Source: Abscondita cerata (lineage: Eukaryota > Arthropoda > Insecta > Coleoptera > Lampyridae). Taken from it: DNA of 64,000 nt. Made by a program: the position numbers and the translations under genes. The notes beneath the pieces were generated by a model. The model saw nothing but the letters and a program-made list of their open reading frames with translations, was not told where the DNA came from and searched no databases. Every line of letters begins with the position of its first letter. The first letter of the stretch is position 1. Below, in pieces: positions 60,232 through 64,000 of this stretch. The DNA lies in assembly GCA_030710515.1 (NCBI GenBank), contig JALBCR010003318.1, positions 62,001 through 126,000 of the forward strand. The letters run 5' to 3'.

Positions 60232-61870
60232 TTCAGAAAACAAACTGGACAAATGAAGGATTTGTCTGGAATAGGAGTAACAGTAATTATGGTGGTACCA
60301 TTTTAAAACATGTGCTGCATTTTATAACTTTCAAGTTATCTTCTGTATTATCATCTAAATAAAAATTACAACTTGCACAAATTTCATTTGATATTTATTG
60401 ATCACCTTTAGCAACGTCACTTTTAATTCGTTTATTTTTATCGTCCAGCTGAGGAAGTGGTTGCAACGTCTTGGTTGAGTCTTTTACGTTTTGTTGATTT
60501 TTCGCTCTTGTTTTCTTCTTTCTTTTTCATTTGCAGCTTTTTTTTTGACGTCCAATTTTATTGTAAGTGCCGTCTAAAAGCATCTGAAGAAATTGCAGCT
60601 GGTAGTTTTACTTTAGATTTTTTCTTTTCTCTTGTTGCAATATGAGTAGGAAAAAACAGATGATCTTGTATACAATCCCTGTTTTTATTTTTTTCTGATT
60701 TTCACTTGGTATTGTAATACCTTGTAATATTTTTATCTTATTATTAGCTGACGTTATCGACACATTTTTTCTATTGTTGGTTCATGTTTAGTTGATGAAG
60801 TGTCATTTCTTTCAAGTTTAATGATACTCGCCCCATATTCATCAATTTTTGTTTTGTTAAATTCAATGTTAATCAAATTGTTGTGCTCCACAGGTAAAAC
60901 ATTATCAAAATCTGATTCGGGTTCTATTTTGTTAGATTCAATATTAATCAAATTGTATTGCTGCATAAGTAAACATCATTAAAATCTGATGCTGTATAAT
61001 TAGTTAGAATTCTGTGAAGTCAAATGTTATTAGATCTGTGATGTGTTGGAATTCTGGAATTATATGGTTGTCGACTATGTTAAGGGTACCGTCAGCAAGT
61101 ACTTCAAAAGTTTGTACTTGTTTCTTTGTAATGTCAGAGTTTTTTTTATTTTCTCGATTTTGAAGTTTCTCTAAGTGATTTTGCATTTTGAGTAACTAAC
61201 GGCTTCTGGATCAAATGGAAACAAAACTACATTTCCAAAAACCATTTCTAATTATTTTGGGCAATGACTTATCCTGAACCACCTGTTTCAATAATGGACT
61301 GATAGTTTTTTTTCAATTTGTTTTAATGGTTTGAAAACACTGACATCAGCTGGCTGCATGATATATGTAGTGTTCGGCGGAAGAGCGTATAAAATTATCC
61401 CACAATCATGACAGAATTGGCTTAGTTCTATAGATAAATAGAATTTATGGCCATCGACCAAAAGTAATACGGGCCTTGTCACATTATTATCTGCACACCA
61501 TTTATCTAAACCATTTGTCATGTACTCAAAAGTATCACTTTTCACTCAATCACATCAACAATAAAGCTTTATCAGATCTAACGAACGGATAAACAACCAT
61601 TAGTGTTAATGTTTTCCATCTGCGGAAAAAACGAAAAGTACCGCAATGGTTTCTTTTCGTTTCCCTTCTTTATTTCATAAACATTTTTGTAACCTTTTGG
61701 TGCCAACACTTTTCATCTTTTCACGCTATTAAAAAGGTCGTTTTTCTTTTGTTGAAACACACATTTTTCTAACTTCATTAACCATTTTTCAAAATCTGTT
61801 TCTTTTTCCATTGTCAAAATTGTAGTAGGACCTATTTTACAAGGGGTTTCCTTAACGAGCCCATGGAGCC
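60232..61870 (-). pseudogene. pogo-like (CENP-B/jerky type) transposase with C-terminal PHD-like finger, degraded
   Basis: Minus strand, right to left: KETPCKIGPTTILTMEKE and DFEKWLMKLEKCVFQQKK (61850-61750), KVLAPKGYKNVYEIKKGNEK (61710-61655), then a DDE core: SDTFEYMTNGLDKWC, VLLLVDGHKFYLSIELSQF, ALPPNTTYIMQPADVSVFKPL (61545-61320), with 35 residues between the two Asp (DD35D). A tail with KLPAAISSDAFRRHLQ and Lys/Glu-rich SKKKLQMKKKEENKSEKSTK (60610-60510) follows. Last is CASCNFYLDDNTEDNLKVIKC with STCFKWYH and, in another frame, DKSFICPVCF (60395-60245), a C4HC3-like zinc finger. The N-terminal DNA-binding domain and first catalytic Asp region are not recognisable. Many shifts and stops. 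Confidence 0.85.
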
Positions 61871-61898
61871 TGTCCACCAAAAAAAGTTTTTAAGAAAA

Positions 61899-62376
61899 GT
61901 GGCTGACTACTGGTTTAATAAGCTATAATCGTCTGTTTTTTATTAATGAACACCGAAAGTACACACGGTTCTATCAGCGTGGTAAATACAGTCCAAATTG
62001 GAATATCAAATGAATTGCCCATAGTCAGCCACCTGGCTGACATCAGGTTTTTTTAATTATTTTAATAACCAAATTTTGACCCATCATTAATGCGACGCCA
62101 GTAAATAAATCTAACACTCAATAATTAGTGGTAACACTTAAGACACTTTTAAATACTTATTAAATGACACTCTAAATTGAGAGAAAATTTCTATAAATAG
62201 TTGCTACAACTCAGCTACAGCAACACAGTACTCTTACGCCAGTCACAGAAGCCAACATTTTTAGGTTAGAATATTATTAAGAAGTTGAAGGTATCGGCGG
62301 AAAATGTGGCTGAGCATAGGAGAAGAAAAATTCAACATGTATTTGTATTACATTGCTTTAACCACAAGTGGCTGAC
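61899..62376. repeat. Scattered GTGGCTGAC motifs upstream of the pogo-like gene
   Basis: Occurrences: GTGGCTGAC 61899-61907; GTCAGCCAC 62024-62032 (inverted) immediately facing TGGCTGAC 62034-62041; GTGGCTGAG from 62306; GTGGCTGAC 62368-62376. They may be subterminal transposase-binding repeats of the pogo-like element, whose outer ends I could not define. Confidence 0.5.
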
Positions 62377-62869
62377 TTTAACTAACTAACTTTAACTTAT
62401 CCTTCATCATTCGGTTAAGTTACAAGGGCTTTTAAAACCGCGAGGCAAGATTAGTGTCTTGGGGCGATTGGTTATGTTGTCGCGAATTAGATGCAGTATT
62501 TACTTGAGTGATGCGGTTGATGATAACATGAGCTGTTTGATGTTTTATATTACATAAGGGTGTTGTTGGTGTGTCTATTGGCGTGATGTTGTGGTTCCCA
62601 ATTCTTGATTTCTCGGGATTATGCTTATTTCCTTTGATTACAGTGGAATACGGCCATGAGTTAAATCATGGTCATAAATAGTTGTCAATATATAATTTTA
62701 TTTGATATTTTATAAATTACTAAATTTATTACAATTTTCATCGCGTCATACCGATAAGTTTAAATTCAAAAGTACGAGCAATGGCTAACAAATGAACATA
62801 CTATTCATCTTACAAAAAAATACGTAAATTTTGTCGGAAAAATAAACAAACGCCGATTTTTCACGTAAA

Positions 62870-63180
62870 GTGAGAATCAAGTCTAGGTACTCTTCTGCCA
62901 GTGCTGCTACCTTTGTGTGGCTGCCGCGTATCTGGTGTCAGCCGCTTGTGTACTTCTTAGATTTCTCTGTCCTGATGATGAGGGTCTTGCAATTTGAGAT
63001 GTGCGGTGTTTAGGCCTTTCGCGATTCTGAGGGGTGGTTTGAACATAAATCGCTTTCTTGTAGTCTGCTCTGGAAGCAAGTCTTGGTAGTTGATACAATG
63101 TCAACCTCAGGGCTTTCTCAGGCGACTTGCCTTCAGTCAAGAAACGAAGATAGTGTCGCGTCTTGGCACCATTTAGTTAA
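62870..63180 (-). pseudogene. ORF1 fragment related to that at 55560-56530
   Basis: Reads GAKTRHYLRFLTEGKSPEKAL, LTLYQLPRLASRADYKKAI, NRERPKHRTSQIARPSSSGQ and DTRYAAATQRQQHWQ on the minus strand. The order of blocks (R-Y-RFL-EG, LTL-LP, Pro/Ser linker, Y-AA) follows 56130-55860, so this is a second, shorter copy of the same retroelement ORF1. No RT adjoins it. Confidence 0.55.
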
Positions 63181-63780
63181 TTGCGGTTGGTATCATCCAA
63201 CCCACTAAGTTCGTCAAGTACAGAAAGTGGCTTTTGTTTCTCAATGTTGATAAATTCATATCCAGCATCTGAATCAATACAGATTTTTACAAATTATTAT
63301 CAATTTGATAAATCATGTACATGACACCTATAAATGAGGTAACGACCACACAGTTGCTTCATTATTCTTTATAATTCCCTTATTAAAAAGCTTATAAAAC
63401 CATCTTCGTAATATTACTTGTAACTGTTTTGGTCACTAATTAAAAGTACAAGTAATCTTACAAAAGCAGCTTGGAATGTAATTAGTAGGCAAGTGTACGG
63501 CTCATGCTTTACACAAACTACAATAGAGTGACAGAGTGCTTTAAAGAAAGCAGATATTCTCTAGCTATATTTTGGATATATCCAGCATACTTGTCAATAA
63601 ACTTAGTAAATATAACTGCTTTTATATACCTGTCGACAAAGTTGCTTAATGCGAACCATTGCGTACGTGATCGCTAACACGGGTCGACACTAGATGTCGC
63701 AAAACTTACAGTTAGTAAATATCATTTCGATCAAGTAAGTACAAAATTCGTGGTATCTTACTTAAATAATAGACAACAAT
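63181..63780. other. AT-rich stretch, nothing recognised
   Basis: No frame, repeat or RNA gene noticed. Confidence 0.4.
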
Positions 63781-63783
63781 GTG

Positions 63784-64000
63784 TACGATCTAATGGGTCT
63801 TTATCAAATAACAAAACATACAGGTGTTTCACAAGGATCCACCTTTGGTCCCCTACTGTTTCTAATACATGTGAATGATTTTCCTAATTGTATAAAATCC
63901 GATTTAGGTAGGATATTATCTGCTGACAACACAACTCTGCTATGTAACAGTAAAAATCTACACTCAGTATGTAGTATGGGAATGTGGCGCAGTTACTTGC
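63784..64000 (+). pseudogene. Non-LTR reverse transcriptase fragment running off the window
   Basis: Open to the window end: YDLMGLYQITKHTGVSQGST, FGPLLFLIHVNDFPNCIK and LGRILSADNTTLLCNS. These are RT motifs 4-5 of a jockey/CR1-like element (GV-QGS-LGPLLF--YINDL). The catalytic box is SADN instead of (Y/S)ADD. No stop in 72 codons, so it may be less decayed than its neighbours. What lies beyond the window is unknown. Confidence 0.8.

Noticed and set aside
1..64000. CRISPR array, bacterial operon, prophage or integrated viral gene
   Set aside because: No regularly spaced repeats, no ribosome-binding sites with dense coding, and no viral structural or replication genes; the retro-like motifs all fit non-LTR or Penelope elements.

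Overview
The window looks like an AT-rich insect nuclear genome, most plausibly a beetle, although the sequence alone does not fix the order. I found no intact host gene. Everything I can recognise is transposable-element sequence or its decay products, set in long AT-rich stretches with no coding signal. The evidence for an arthropod is the mix of families: mariner, piggyBac, pogo-like, a Penelope-like element with GIY-YIG endonuclease, at least five kinds of non-LTR retrotransposon, and many short elements with ends like TACAGGGTGTCCC and TA target duplications.

Layout. 1-3990: A-rich endonuclease/reverse-transcriptase retrotransposon on +. 5990-7440: small inverted-repeat elements, a TA microsatellite and Penelope debris. 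7480-11440: a piggyBac transposase gene split by a complete 2.84 kb IS630/Tc1/mariner-type element (8254-11097) with about 0.65-0.73 kb terminal inverted repeats and a transposase gene containing an apparently spliced intron. 11441-25395: mostly featureless, with a hammerhead-ribozyme-bearing Penelope end at 21264-21383. 25396-26657: a DD34D mariner, followed by a 0.72 kb foldback repeat. 30374-31848: another DDE element. 32647-33105: relic of a cysteine-rich insect protein family. 33490-34044: a solitary long terminal repeat arm. 36500-37790: degraded non-LTR element. 37890-40320: nearly full-length Penelope-like element on -, with a second hammerhead. 41790-42651: a self-complementary AT-rich repeat and a 106-base hairpin. 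44640-46265: jockey-like reverse transcriptase interrupted by a 709-bp palindromic element. 46419-50400: another short element, a TAA-tailed retroelement end and a pyrimidine-rich (+ strand) non-LTR element on -. 51525-53764: second long-TIR DDE element. 54470-56560: R1/jockey-like element with a DUF4780-type ORF1 on -. 57715-59935: a retrotransposon with an N-terminal C2H2 finger and a C-terminal restriction-like endonuclease. 60232-61870: pogo-like transposase with a C-terminal PHD-like finger. 62870-64000: ORF1 and reverse-transcriptase fragments.

Almost every coding region carries frameshifts, stops or catalytic substitutions, so the window is a graveyard rather than a working gene set. 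The relative ages can be read from nesting: the DD41D element is younger than the piggyBac copy it interrupts, the 709-bp palindrome is younger than the jockey-like copy it interrupts, and a 480-bp element sits in a TA tract inside Penelope debris. The most interesting points are the hammerhead motifs, the long-TIR DD41D elements whose repeat arm runs into the transposase coding end, and two clean TA insertions whose flanks still join in frame.
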